From: JBEKTW01 sp963727845
GTDB taxonomy: Bacteria; Bacteroidota; Ignavibacteria; UBA10030; SZUA-254
Assembly (NCBI GenBank): GCA_963727845.1
Contig: CAVSHI010000006.1
Location: 372,001 to 436,000, forward strand
Length of the DNA stretch: 64,000 nucleotides
Reading direction: 5' to 3'
The position numbers and the translations under genes are program-made. Numbering within the stretch: the stretch's first letter is position 1; every line of letters starts with the position of its first letter. Of this stretch, positions 1-9,030 are shown in pieces. The notes under the pieces were generated by a model, which worked only from the letters and a program-made list of their open reading frames with translations, ran no database searches and was not told the DNA's origin.

Positions 1-45
1 CTCGGGGTCGCTCAGGATCGCTCAGGGTGACGAGCCCTTTTACAT
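1..45. repeat. Tail of an interspersed GC-rich repeat
   Basis: The window opens with short repeated words (gctcagg and gctcaggg followed by tgacga). They resemble one arm of the intergenic palindromes seen more completely near 28.3 kb and 56.1 kb. Only the edge is visible, so the call is tentative. Confidence 0.3.
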
Positions 46-56
46 GTTTTGCGGCC

Positions 57-86
57 TTGACATTATGTTTTTCCCTTTGTACATTA
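57..86 (+). promoter_or_regulatory. Promoter candidate for the LamG protein gene
   Basis: A TTG at 57-59 is followed after exactly 20 bases by TACATTA at 80-86. This fits the Bacteroidota-type -33/-7 promoter, and the same spacing recurs upstream of many genes here. The gene starts about 70 bp downstream. Confidence 0.45.
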
Positions 87-156
87 CCCCCGGTTTAAGG
101 TCTATCTTGCCAATGCGGCTTTAACAGAATTTGCAGTTTTTCTCAAAAAGAGGGAT

Positions 157-1014
157 TTGAGAGGTAACTTGCAGAATTATCTTTCACGTGTTTGTAGAAA
201 ACTTCCTTTATCCGCTCTTGCGGTGTTTCTTCTGGCGCTGAGTCTTCAATCCACATCGGCCCAGGAAAAACTCCTCACCGTTTTCCAATTTAACCAATCT
301 ACTACTGCAGATGGCTTCCCTGTTGCAGATACTACTGCGCACCTCTCTATTGCTTCATTGGATTCTGCTCTGGTCGCATACTATCCCTTTGATGGCGACG
401 CCTCAGACAGAAGCGGTCACGGGAACCATGGAATCGTTGTTGGTGCGCGATTGACATCTGACCGATTCGGACATCCACGCTCTGCCTTGCTTTTCGAGCG
501 TGTAAGCGACTCTGTCATTATACCTTCCTCGTCCGATTTCGATTTCTCTGACGAAAGGGCGGCAACTATAAGTTGCTGGATCTGCGGCGCAAGCGATGCG
601 GGTCGGGCGAATATAGGGATTACATGTTATGGAGGAAGAGGCGGCACCGTCTGCAAACTATTCAGACTTGGATTGGCTGTGAACGAAAAGACCATGACAG
701 CAATCGTCCATTCTTCTGAGTGTAATGTCAGCGTTCAATCGTCTTATCGCAGTGCGGTGAACAAATGGCATCATCTCGCATGCACTATCGACAATGATTT
801 CCTTGTCTTCTACCACAACGGTCGGATGATCGACAAGCGATCACTGTATGAAACAAAATGGGAGACGAACACGACGAACGGCGTGATGGTGAACACCAAT
901 GTGTCGCCATACCGGGGAGTGAGGACTGCACTTGATGATTTGCGGATTTATAACAGGGCTTTGTCAGCCAGGGAAGTTGAGATGCTCTTCGATGAGAAGA
1001 GGAACGCCAGATGA
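157..1014 (+). CDS. Secreted LamG/concanavalin-like domain protein
   Basis: The 285-residue protein starts at a TTG preceded by a purine-rich ribosome site. A hydrophobic signal peptide covers roughly residues 14-36 and ends near a TSAQE cleavage site. Residues 70-280 form a LamG/laminin-G-like jellyroll: the AYYPFDGDASDRSGHGNHG opening and the LDDLRIYNRALS closing strand are hallmarks of this family, which usually binds carbohydrate or acts as an adhesion module on secreted proteins. No catalytic domain and no type IX sorting tail are present, so it is a stand-alone binding domain of unknown ligand. Its last codons overlap the 3' end of the convergent methyltransferase gene by about 65 bp. 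Confidence 0.75.
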   Translation: MRGNLQNYLSRVCRKLPLSALAVFLLALSLQSTSAQEKLLTVFQFNQSTTADGFPVADTTAHLSIASLDSALVAYYPFDGDASDRSGHGNHGIVVGARLTSDRFGHPRSALLFERVSDSVIIPSSSDFDFSDERAATISCWICGASDAGRANIGITCYGGRGGTVCKLFRLGLAVNEKTMTAIVHSSECNVSVQSSYRSAVNKWHHLACTIDNDFLVFYHNGRMIDKRSLYETKWETNTTNGVMVNTNVSPYRGVRTALDDLRIYNRALSAREVEMLFDEKRNAR

Positions 1015-2024
1015 GACGAAGTTTGCGATTCGGGGATTCTAGTACCAATTATCTGCGTCACACCGAACGCCGTTTCTTTCCTGACGACCTTCGATAATCC
1101 TGCATTCTCCATCCATGACCGCACTTCGGAGTCCGTATAGGTGTCGCCGGATCCCGTGCCCACCAGCATGTTCAGGGCGAAGAACGCTCCGTGCAGAGGG
1201 GCCGTCCGGTCATCATCCATGATGAAATCCTGCACCACAACCCGTCCGTTCGGATTCAACGCTCGCGCGCATTTCTTGATGAGCGTGCGATTTTCACTTT
1301 CGGAATTGCTGTGGATAATCGCGGAAAGAAACACCAGGTCAAACCCCCTTCCGAGATCGCCTTTCATATAATCGCCGCGCCGCAGCTCGATTTTCGAAGT
1401 GAGCTTTGCCTTTTTCACGTACTTTTTCGTTAGCGGCAGAACGTTTGGCAGGTCAAAGACAGTAGCAGTGACGCCGGGCTTCGCTTTCACGAAAGCCATT
1501 GCGAACGCACCAGAGCCGCCGCCGACATCGAGCACACGGGACACGCCCAATAAGTCCATCTGAGCAACGACTTCCGGTGCCTGCTTCGCAGCCCGGTCAT
1601 GCATAGCGGCGATGAACGCCGTGAGCCACACGTTGCCCCGGCTATTTATCTCCGGTCGCACGGCAACCGAGGTTCCTTTCCTGACCGCGGCTGTGAGCGT
1701 GGTCCAGGTGTCCCACAGGTGAACCGTGTGCATCATGCCGGACATAAATTCCGGATTGCCTTTCACCAGGTATCGAAGCGCGATGGGAGTATTTTCGAAT
1801 TTGCCATTCCTCTTTTTCAGCAATTCCATTGCGCAAAGCGCATTCATCAGCCTGTCCGTTGCCCGCGGGTCGGTCTTCAGCGCCCGCGCAACATCCGCGG
1901 ACGACTTCTTACGGTCGCTCAGTTCCGTGAACACGCCGAGCTCGAATGCCGTCAGCAGAATCCGGCTGCTCTGAAAACGATACGCCGCTTCTCTGAGAAT
2001 GTTGGGGGAGACGGACTCTTTCAT
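948..2024 (-). CDS. SAM-dependent O-methyltransferase
   Basis: This protein of about 358 residues has the architecture of plant-type/hydroxyneurosporene O-methyltransferases. An N-terminal winged-helix dimerisation domain (about residues 5-90) is followed by a Rossmann methyltransferase domain with the SAM-binding motif VLDVGGGSGAFA and a later DLVFLSAIIHS segment. The family methylates hydroxyls on small molecules such as carotenoids, quinones or polyketides, and the substrate cannot be read from the sequence. I chose the ATG at 2024 because the 8 codons upstream of it fall in a low-complexity intergenic tract. The tail after about residue 325 is unusually long and overlaps the convergent LamG gene. 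No biosynthetic partners are adjacent. Confidence 0.8.
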   Translation of the reverse strand: MKESVSPNILREAAYRFQSSRILLTAFELGVFTELSDRKKSSADVARALKTDPRATDRLMNALCAMELLKKRNGKFENTPIALRYLVKGNPEFMSGMMHTVHLWDTWTTLTAAVRKGTSVAVRPEINSRGNVWLTAFIAAMHDRAAKQAPEVVAQMDLLGVSRVLDVGGGSGAFAMAFVKAKPGVTATVFDLPNVLPLTKKYVKKAKLTSKIELRRGDYMKGDLGRGFDLVFLSAIIHSNSESENRTLIKKCARALNPNGRVVVQDFIMDDDRTAPLHGAFFALNMLVGTGSGDTYTDSEVRSWMENAGLSKVVRKETAFGVTQIIGTRIPESQTSSHLAFLFSSKSISTSLADKALL

Positions 2025-2025
2025 G

Positions 2026-2410
2026 TCAGGTTCTTGGTTCTTCGTCATTGGTCAATGGTCATTAGTCATGGGTTCTTAGTCGCTAGTTCTTTGTTTTTGG
2101 TTGACAGTTGTCAGTTCTTGGTTGTTAGTTCTTAGTCATTCGTCGTTGGTTCTTTGTCACTAGTCATTGCGGGCAGTTTCTAGCCAACAGCTAAGTGCTA
2201 ATGGCCAAAGGCTCTGGGCTATTGGCCATTAGCTAACAATTCAAAATTAAAAAACGCCCTGGCTCACCTCACCGGTTCTCCGATTCTCCCCTTCACCGTT
2301 TCACCCCATTTCTTTTCCCCTCAACTACCTAACTACTCATTAGCCATTTCTCCAACGATCATCTCGCCGTTTCTCCCCATCACCTATCACCTATCACCTA
2401 CAATCTACTA
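2026..2410. repeat. Composite word-like low-complexity tract
   Basis: This 385-bp non-coding stretch is built from degenerate short words. It runs from ttcttggttc/gtcattagtc words, through a ggccaaaggc/attggccatt segment and an aattaaaaaacg block, to ttctcc/ccttcaccg words, an aactacctaactactca block and a cacctat run. The same modules in the same order occur in reverse orientation at 48170-48535. It lies between the ends of two minus-strand genes. I see no gene in it. Confidence 0.75.
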
Positions 2411-2411
2411 C

Positions 2412-5300
2412 CTACTTCCGTATTTCGCTTGCGATCCATTCGAGATACTTTTCCATCCTCGTGAGAAAGTTCAAATATGCCGTCGACCATTCGGCAGGAC
2501 TCGCCGGCTGGGATTTCCCCACCACATCCTGGAATAGTTTGGCAACCGCTACTGCAACTTTCTTTCTCCCTTCTTCCACGACCGCTTCTACATCCGACGA
2601 ATAGAAAACCTTCAGCGTGTTGATATCCCACCTCACGCGGGATTCAGGGGTGTGTTTTGCGAAGAACGAGAGGTCGGTCTTATCGCCGCCCGACATCTGA
2701 TAAATCAAGAGATCCCATTTGTGCATGTTGTCGCTGAAGTTCTTCTCGTTTTGACAAAAGTCGATGCGCAAACGCGACGCGGTCTGTTCGGTGGCGAGCG
2801 TGTGCCGGAAGAGCGGTTCGCCGCCGACATATTGCGTCAATAAATCGATGTCAGTCCAGAGACCCAGGACGCGATTGACAGCAAGGTAGGTCTCGTGCTC
2901 ATAATTTCGACCACCAGACAGCGCTTTTGAACCGGCCTGCTGCTTCTCGAGCATTTTCATTTTTACTTCCGCTTCAATATCGTCTCGGGTGCGCTCGGTT
3001 TTTGAAGGCTCCTGAGCTTTCGCCGGAGGAGGTGTTCCTTTTCGTGTATGTTCGAACAGCGGAGCGCGCTGGTGCCACTCCAGCTGGTCGAACTTCTTGG
3101 CGGAGCCGGAGAACGACGTGGTTGTCGTCGCGTGACTCTTGAGGAGTGTGAGGAGATTCGTGAAGAGTCTGTCCTTATACCGCGTTTGGAAATGGCTCAT
3201 GTCGGCCAGAATGTAGACTTCTTCCTCGGCTGAAGCGAGGACTGTTGTCAGGAGCCTCATGATGAATTGCTCTCCCGCTTTCTTGTCGTCGATCGGGCGC
3301 ATGGTATAGTCGACTCCCGACATCGCCGTATCGAAAATAATGGCCTTCTTCCGTCTTCCCATAAACCCCTGCGGCAGCCCGACCTCCACGTTGCGAATGC
3401 CGTGCAGGCGGAGCTGAAATTTTGTCGAGAGCGTGGGGCCGGGAAACGGCACGACGACACCGACGTCCGCAGCGATACGTTGCGGCTGCAGCAAAGCGTG
3501 CTTCACGCACTCTATCGCTTTCTTCGTCTGGAGGTCGTTGAAGGGGAGGATCTTTTTTCTCCCGATATATTGGCGGCATTTCGAATGAAGCTCGGTTGTG
3601 TCGATGAAATAGATTGTGCCCCGCGGCTTTGCGGATGCAGGCAGAATGATGTTCCCGGGAAATAATTTGGAGAGAAGGAAATGAGAGAACTGCGGCGTCT
3701 CTGAATCCACCGGGAAGAGGAGAACCGAGGATTGTGGCTGCTGCTCTTTCCATTCAAAGAGCTGTGCAAGGTCGCGCGTTCCCGCAACCTGCTCAAAGAT
3801 GTCCTGCTGTATCCAGCTCTGTGCCAGCTCCGATTTGGAGCAGGATTCCGGTTCGAGCTGGAACGGGTCTCCCGCGACGACCATCTGCCCGGTCGAGCGA
3901 AGTGCAAGCACGGCGAGATGCGCCAGGCTGACGCGTTCCGCATTCTCGATGACTACGACGTCGAACTGCTGTGTGTCGAAATGACGGTCCGAAATCACTG
4001 CCGCGACAGTTGCGATGACCAGTGATTTCGTCCGCAGTAAATCGGTATGGTCGACCTTCAGGTGATCGTACGCCGTTTGCATCAGCCGGTCGATACCGCC
4101 GAGTTCGGCGATACGCTTCAGGGCGGATTGATACTCCCTTGCCCGTTCCGGAGTAACCGGAGCGTTGTTTTCGAGCTTTGATATCTCCGAGGCTATGGTT
4201 TGTTGAATCGCCTGCAGTCTTTTTTGAGAGGCGACTTTTTCGTCGTACTGCTTCTGGGTAACGACGGACTCATCTTTGCTGAATCCTCTCTTCATCCGTT
4301 CAAGCATGGAGGCGTTCTTCACCCGATTGAGAGCGTCGCGCAGCCTCAGCAACTCTTCCGATATCTGAAGAACCTGCTGTTTCTTCTCCTCGAGTTTCTT
4401 GTTGAGTTCATCGAGGCGCAAACTGAAGTCCTCATGAAGAATCTGCCTGATTCTCGTTGACCGGTAGGTCTCGATCAGCGCGAAGACATCCGGAAACTTC
4501 TTTCTTGTTTCGCCGTGAAGTGCTGCGGCCCGGAGTTCCAGGGATGACTGGGCGATGGCGGCGGAATTGAAATCCATGGAAAGTCCTGCAAGCAGCGTGG
4601 ACGGCAGAGTATTCACTCCGATGCCTTCGCCTGCGAGTGATATCTTTTCCAGAAGTTCATCGGCCCGCTCGCATGCTTTGGTCAAGTAGAGAACTCTTTT
4701 CCCGGCCTTCACGAAGTTCAACACCGCGGAAGTCAGGATTTCCGACTCACCCGATCCCGATGGTCCCCAGAGAAATGTGACGCTGTTCCGCATGATCCTT
4801 CCGACCGCATCCTGCTGGCGGGGCGGCATATCCGGAGGGAAGACGGGCTCGACCGACCCATCGACTCCCGGGCTGTCTTCAAGTCCGAAGAGCATCGAAG
4901 CGATCGGCGGCGGGTCGTTGATTGACGCGAGCAAGGCGATGACGGGCTTCATCTCTTCGTCGAAATCCCACGAGCACTGCACTTCCGGAACCACCTGCCC
5001 GATATCCACCGGCAAAGCGACAATGAGGAACTGGTTTTTGATGCTGACGATGTCGCCCTTCACCACGACCGGGTCCGAGCGCCCGAGCGTAAACGTCGCG
5101 TGCGTAATTGCCTGCAGCCACATCTCCTCGGGGATTTCGAAGCGGTAATAATAGTATTCGGCAAACGATCCAATGAACTCGCCACTCACAAGCGTCGCTT
5201 TGCGGCGCGTGGTGTTGAGCTGGTCGAGTTCGCTCTGAAGCGCCTGTGAAAGTATGCCGTAGAGAGAACGAACGGCTTCTGCCCGCTGCTCCGGGTTCAT
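2412..5300 (-). CDS. Helicase-fold (Upf1/Dna2-like SF1) protein with degraded ATPase motifs
   Basis: This 962-residue cytoplasmic protein has no signal peptide. An N-terminal barrel-like region (about 1-150) precedes a P-loop region at about 177-187 reading WGPSGSGES. The invariant Walker A lysine is replaced by Glu185 (codon GAG). A coiled-coil insertion at about 280-400 sits where Upf1/Sen1 helicases carry their stalk. The Walker B segment reads VVVIENAERV instead of a DE(A)Q type, while motif III survives as GDPFQLEP near 477. The motif V region (QGFMGRRKKAIIFDT) is recognisable, but the arginine of motif VI is absent (LLTTVLASAEEEVYIL). The last 160 residues match nothing I recognise. By sequence it is probably a non-hydrolysing scaffold or nucleic-acid-binding relative of SF1 helicases. 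The reading frame is intact over 2.9 kb, so it does not look like a decaying gene. Confidence 0.7.
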   Translation of the reverse strand: MNPEQRAEAVRSLYGILSQALQSELDQLNTTRRKATLVSGEFIGSFAEYYYYRFEIPEEMWLQAITHATFTLGRSDPVVVKGDIVSIKNQFLIVALPVDIGQVVPEVQCSWDFDEEMKPVIALLASINDPPPIASMLFGLEDSPGVDGSVEPVFPPDMPPRQQDAVGRIMRNSVTFLWGPSGSGESEILTSAVLNFVKAGKRVLYLTKACERADELLEKISLAGEGIGVNTLPSTLLAGLSMDFNSAAIAQSSLELRAAALHGETRKKFPDVFALIETYRSTRIRQILHEDFSLRLDELNKKLEEKKQQVLQISEELLRLRDALNRVKNASMLERMKRGFSKDESVVTQKQYDEKVASQKRLQAIQQTIASEISKLENNAPVTPERAREYQSALKRIAELGGIDRLMQTAYDHLKVDHTDLLRTKSLVIATVAAVISDRHFDTQQFDVVVIENAERVSLAHLAVLALRSTGQMVVAGDPFQLEPESCSKSELAQSWIQQDIFEQVAGTRDLAQLFEWKEQQPQSSVLLFPVDSETPQFSHFLLSKLFPGNIILPASAKPRGTIYFIDTTELHSKCRQYIGRKKILPFNDLQTKKAIECVKHALLQPQRIAADVGVVVPFPGPTLSTKFQLRLHGIRNVEVGLPQGFMGRRKKAIIFDTAMSGVDYTMRPIDDKKAGEQFIMRLLTTVLASAEEEVYILADMSHFQTRYKDRLFTNLLTLLKSHATTTTSFSGSAKKFDQLEWHQRAPLFEHTRKGTPPPAKAQEPSKTERTRDDIEAEVKMKMLEKQQAGSKALSGGRNYEHETYLAVNRVLGLWTDIDLLTQYVGGEPLFRHTLATEQTASRLRIDFCQNEKNFSDNMHKWDLLIYQMSGGDKTDLSFFAKHTPESRVRWDINTLKVFYSSDVEAVVEEGRKKVAVAVAKLFQDVVGKSQPASPAEWSTAYLNFLTRMEKYLEWIASEIRK

Positions 5301-5413
5301 GCCTGTTCCAAGCTATGATGAGCGAAGGTAAGGCTGAAAAAACTCGTCAGGCGGCAGCTCTCCATCCGGGAATAGTCGGGGAGCGGATCATCGTATAATC
5401 TTTCGAGCATGGC

Positions 5414-5782
5414 CTAAAGGGATCTCCAGACATTCCAGGCCAGGACGAGCCAGCCGCCGAGGAAACATAGTCCCCCCACGGGTGTGATCGCCCCGAGCCA
5501 CCGGATGTCCGTCAAACTGAGGGCGTAAAGACTGCCGGAGAAGAGAATTGTCCCGGCGACGAAGAGCCAGCCTGAGATCGCGAGATGAGCTTCCGGAAAC
5601 TGGGTGATGGCCCATGCAACGACAAACAATCCGAGAGCATGATACATATGATAGCGGACGCCAACTTCAAAAATATTGAATAGCTCGGCCGAGAGTTTCT
5701 GCCGGAGCATATGTGCGGCAAAAGCTCCGAGTGCGACAGCGAGAAATGCCGAAAGAGATCCCAGGATGAGAAAATGTTTCAT
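5414..5782 (-). CDS. DUF423 small membrane protein
   Basis: This 122-residue protein has four predicted membrane helices and the DUF423/YgdD signature: a first helix with GAFAAHML, a central VRYHMYHALGL segment and a C-terminal TPVGGLCFLGGW helix. Members are widespread inner-membrane proteins of unknown function. Its ATG follows the queF stop codon by one base, so the two are co-transcribed and probably translationally coupled. About 110 bp separate it from the helicase-like gene downstream. Confidence 0.88.
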   Translation of the reverse strand: MKHFLILGSLSAFLAVALGAFAAHMLRQKLSAELFNIFEVGVRYHMYHALGLFVVAWAITQFPEAHLAISGWLFVAGTILFSGSLYALSLTDIRWLGAITPVGGLCFLGGWLVLAWNVWRSL

Positions 5783-5783
5783 C

Positions 5784-6230
5784 TCAAGCCTTCTTGCCGT
5801 ATTCCACGGTCGCGAGAGTATGAACCCCTCCCCGGATCTTATAATCTAGGATCACCTGCATCCATTTGGGTTTGCAGCAGCCTGCAAGGTCGTCGAGGAT
5901 CCGGTGTGCGGCATGTTCCTGATAAATACCGACGTTGCGATAACTGAGAACATAGTATTTCAACGATCGCAATTCAATGAGGAGTTTGTTGGGGATGTAA
6001 TTGACTTTGACCGTTCCGAAATCGGGCAAGCCGGACCACGGGCACACGGCGGTGAATTCATCAGTTTCGATGTTGATGGTTACATCCTTTCCGGCGTACT
6101 CATATGGAAACGAATCAAGAACATCCGGGTTGATTGATTCGGCAGATTCCACATCGTAGCGCCGGTCGAGCGGTTGAAACGGCGGGCCGGCAGAAACGTG
6201 GGCAAGCGTCGGTTGTTGCTTTTTCTTCAT
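5784..6230 (-). CDS. queF: NADPH-dependent 7-cyano-7-deazaguanine (preQ0) reductase
   Basis: The 148-residue length matches the unimodular type I QueF. The enzyme reduces the nitrile of preQ0 to preQ1, the last free-base step before tRNA-guanine transglycosylase in queuosine synthesis. The catalytic cysteine lies in FTAVCPWSGLPDFG, followed by the conserved aspartate. The NADPH/substrate motif appears as ELRSLKYYVLSYRN and the conserved EHAA follows. No other queuosine genes (queC, queD, queE, tgt) are in the window. It is the first gene of a two-gene unit with the DUF423 protein. Confidence 0.93.
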   Translation of the reverse strand: MKKKQQPTLAHVSAGPPFQPLDRRYDVESAESINPDVLDSFPYEYAGKDVTINIETDEFTAVCPWSGLPDFGTVKVNYIPNKLLIELRSLKYYVLSYRNVGIYQEHAAHRILDDLAGCCKPKWMQVILDYKIRGGVHTLATVEYGKKA

Positions 6231-6735
6231 TTTCTTGCTACTTTCCCTACTGAAAACTCGGACGGTTTCTCAATTGTTCTTCAACAATATACGAGTTTTT
6301 AGTGTTGAAGTCCATGTTAGCTCAAGTTTGTCTTACGGAGAAGGATATTCATGGTAAGTCAATTCTTTGACAAAGTGGATCGACATCAGAACAAACATCA
6401 TCTCGTGGCACCTCGCGGAGGATTTTTGTCGGCTAATCGAAAAAATCCCCGCCACGAACCCGCGACGCATATATCGCTCTTGTTACCAGTGACGATAATT
6501 CCATTCTTTTCGATTCCTGCTTTCATATCCTCGGGCCCTGAGTGAGAAATGCATGCGTATATGAGATTCATGAGGACGAAATCGATCTTGCGAGAAGTGA
6601 TCCCCGACACCGGGGGTGCGCAAAATGGAGGGAATTGCTGTGATGATGATCAATCGTGTGATCTTCATGGTTGCATATTCAACGACATTTCGATACATTT
6701 TTTGAGTGACGTTCGTTTACAACGAGTGGTATTGA
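6231..6735. other. 505-bp intergenic region without a convincing gene
   Basis: This region lies between divergent genes. It is A+T-richer than its neighbours and contains only short open frames. A minus-strand peptide near 6480-6660 begins like a response-regulator receiver domain but does not continue as one. The downstream gene opens at a TTG directly after an in-frame TGA at 6733, so nothing here extends it. Confidence 0.5.
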
Positions 6736-9024
6736 TTGCAGGATAAGGAAGACAAAATACTGGCAGCAAAGCAGGCGGCGGTTGAGGACGAGCTACGGCA
6801 CATCGAGCAGGACCTTGAACCGCGCGCCATTGAACTCGCCGGCCAATGGTTGAAGCAGGAGGACCGTCTCCGCCAGGCGGAATCGCAGGCCGCAGAAATT
6901 GAGCGTCGCCGCGAGGAAGGCGTTCTCCAGGGTCGGGTCCAGGATTTTACACGCAAGCTTGAGGAAGGACGGAAAAGGAGAGAAGATTCGCGACGGCGTG
7001 CGGAGGAAGAACGGCTCAGGGCTGAAGAAGAGCGGAACAGATTCGAGCAGGAAAAACTGCCCAAACCCGAACCGGTAAAACAGCCGCCCCCGGTCAAGAA
7101 AAGCGCTCCGGAGGATGGTATCTGGGGACCGATGGAACAGGCGGCAGAAGAAATTCCCGCCCGCGGACCGATACCGGCGGAAGGTTCGAAGCCGGCTGAT
7201 GCGCTTCTCAATCGGGCCCAGGAGTTTTTCACTCATGGTGATACCGAGAATGCTGCGGCTATGATATCCAGGGCGCTGGAGCTCGATCCATCGAATGAAG
7301 CTGCTCTGAAATTTCAAAAGGAAATTGGAACAGGCCATGTTCCAACGGAGGCTGTGCCAGTCGAGACCGTCGCGCAGGAAGAAGGTGCAGCTCCTCCAAA
7401 GGCAAAGCGCAAATTGTCGAAGAGGGCCGTCATCAGATTGGTCTGGATAGCGGGGGGGGTAATACTTCTCACCGGGGCTGCCGTGCTGTTCTTCCATTTC
7501 AAGAGCACACTGTTCCCGCGGAATGTTTCTATCGCGGTGATGCCGTTCACCGATGATAGCACAGGATCTGCCGGGAGAGCTATCGGCTTGTCACTTGCGC
7601 AGGAAATTGTGAGTCGCCTGGAGCATTTGAAGCCCGTGAGCGTCATGGGATTCTCTTCATCGCTGGCAGTGTCGCGATCGGCATCCGACGCACCCCATGC
7701 CGTGTTTGACCTGGGGTATCCTGTCATCCTCGAAGGGAAAATCACTTTGGGAGCGGAGGGGAAAGTTGTCCTGGACGTGAAGATATCGGATTCCGTTGGT
7801 GCGACGCAGTGGAAACACTCGTATGAGAAAACCGCGGATCAACTGGCGCAGATTCCGGGTGAAATCGTATCGCAAATCGTGGACTCATACGGCCTGACGC
7901 TCGACGCGCAGAGCAAGGCCTTTCTGTCTTCGGAGGTCACGTCGAACGGCAGCGCCTATATGGCATACCTTGAGGGACTTTCGCTTCTGCACTATCATGA
8001 TGCCGACAGTGCACAGAGGGCGCTCGAATTATTTCAGCAGGCGATCGATCGGGATAAGGATTTCATGGGAGTCCTGGCGGAGGCGTCGCTGGCGGTCATA
8101 GCGAAAGCTGAATACGGCGGGAATGCAGATACGACTACCCTCGCGCATGCAGAGGAGTTGGCTCGCGCCTCCCTGACGGCGAATGCATCTGTTGCCGAAG
8201 CGCATGTGGCCCTCGGGAAGATATATGATCTTCGACAGCAGTACGAAGCCGCCCTGCGGGAATTTGACGGGGCGTTGGAGCAGTCGCCGAATTATACTGA
8301 AGCGCTGGCCGCGAAGGCCCGCGTCTATCTCGAAATCGGGAAATACGACGATGCTACGGACGCATTAACCCGTGCAACGGAGCTGGATCCCCGTGACCCC
8401 GCGATCCTGGAATTATTTGCTTTCGCCAATCAGCTCAGGAACGACCCTCGCGAAGCAAGCCGGTATCACGAGATCGCTCTGCCGGTTGTCGAAGACTCGA
8501 CACGGTATCTGGCGGGGCCGATGGCCGATGCCATTTTGTTTGACCCCGACATGATACTGAGTTACGGTGCGCGTGTGGCGGCGGCGCTGCAACGCAACAT
8601 CACGTCCGACCCGACCGACTATGCGGATATGTATCGGCTTGGTCGCCTGCTCCAGGTAAGCGGGAAGGTGCCCGAGGCATCGGATATGTTGGGAAAAGTC
8701 TCGGATCTTCTGCGCAGGGAACTCCGTGCTCATCCGCAGGATGCCCGTGCTATGGTGTACCTCGCTCTTGCGTTGACGCGGGTGGGCAAGTTTCCTGAAG
8801 CCGCAGACCTTGCGAAGAAAGCATTGGCGCTGGGCACGTCGGATCCCGAAATTCCATACAAAGTTGCGCAGATCTACGCTCTTCAGAAAGACCCGCGGGC
8901 GCTACAGGTTCTCCATGATGCAGTTGCAGGACAATTCAGGCTGGCCGAATTAACAAACGGCGATTTCTATAATTTCCGTGATAACCAGGAATTCTATTCA
9001 ACTATTCAGTTGTCATCGAAATAG
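6736..9024 (+). CDS. Membrane-anchored TPR protein with TolB-like domain
   Basis: This 762-residue protein is first in a three-gene cluster with the cyclase gene. An N-terminal charged coiled coil (about 1-105) and a TPR-like pair (about 155-190, LDPSNEAALKFQ) precede one transmembrane helix at about 232-253. A TolB/FlgO-like domain follows at about 262-390, opening with VSIAVMPFTDDS and including YPVILEGKI. TPR repeats fill the remainder (LDPRDPAI, ALGTSDPEIP). TolB-like plus TPR modules are known as C-terminal halves of some class III adenylate cyclases; here they are a separate gene. The only in-frame start is a TTG immediately after a TGA, so the annotated N terminus is uncertain. The C-terminal third is clearly paralogous to the next gene (LHDAV and ELTNGDF versus VHDAV and ELTNADL). 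Confidence 0.7.
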   Translation: MQDKEDKILAAKQAAVEDELRHIEQDLEPRAIELAGQWLKQEDRLRQAESQAAEIERRREEGVLQGRVQDFTRKLEEGRKRREDSRRRAEEERLRAEEERNRFEQEKLPKPEPVKQPPPVKKSAPEDGIWGPMEQAAEEIPARGPIPAEGSKPADALLNRAQEFFTHGDTENAAAMISRALELDPSNEAALKFQKEIGTGHVPTEAVPVETVAQEEGAAPPKAKRKLSKRAVIRLVWIAGGVILLTGAAVLFFHFKSTLFPRNVSIAVMPFTDDSTGSAGRAIGLSLAQEIVSRLEHLKPVSVMGFSSSLAVSRSASDAPHAVFDLGYPVILEGKITLGAEGKVVLDVKISDSVGATQWKHSYEKTADQLAQIPGEIVSQIVDSYGLTLDAQSKAFLSSEVTSNGSAYMAYLEGLSLLHYHDADSAQRALELFQQAIDRDKDFMGVLAEASLAVIAKAEYGGNADTTTLAHAEELARASLTANASVAEAHVALGKIYDLRQQYEAALREFDGALEQSPNYTEALAAKARVYLEIGKYDDATDALTRATELDPRDPAILELFAFANQLRNDPREASRYHEIALPVVEDSTRYLAGPMADAILFDPDMILSYGARVAAALQRNITSDPTDYADMYRLGRLLQVSGKVPEASDMLGKVSDLLRRELRAHPQDARAMVYLALALTRVGKFPEAADLAKKALALGTSDPEIPYKVAQIYALQKDPRALQVLHDAVAGQFRLAELTNGDFYNFRDNQEFYSTIQLSSK

Positions 9025-9030
9025 GGACCT

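Noticed and set aside
3175..3753. Several 60-190 codon frames antisense or shifted within the helicase-like gene
   Set aside because: They have Arg/Ser/Pro-rich shadow composition and no ribosome sites, and the main frame is continuous across the same DNA.
6483..6700. Minus-strand peptides resembling the start of a response-regulator receiver domain
   Set aside because: Only the first 15 or so residues look right; the distance to a possible phosphorylation segment is too short and the frame changes, so chance similarity is more likely.
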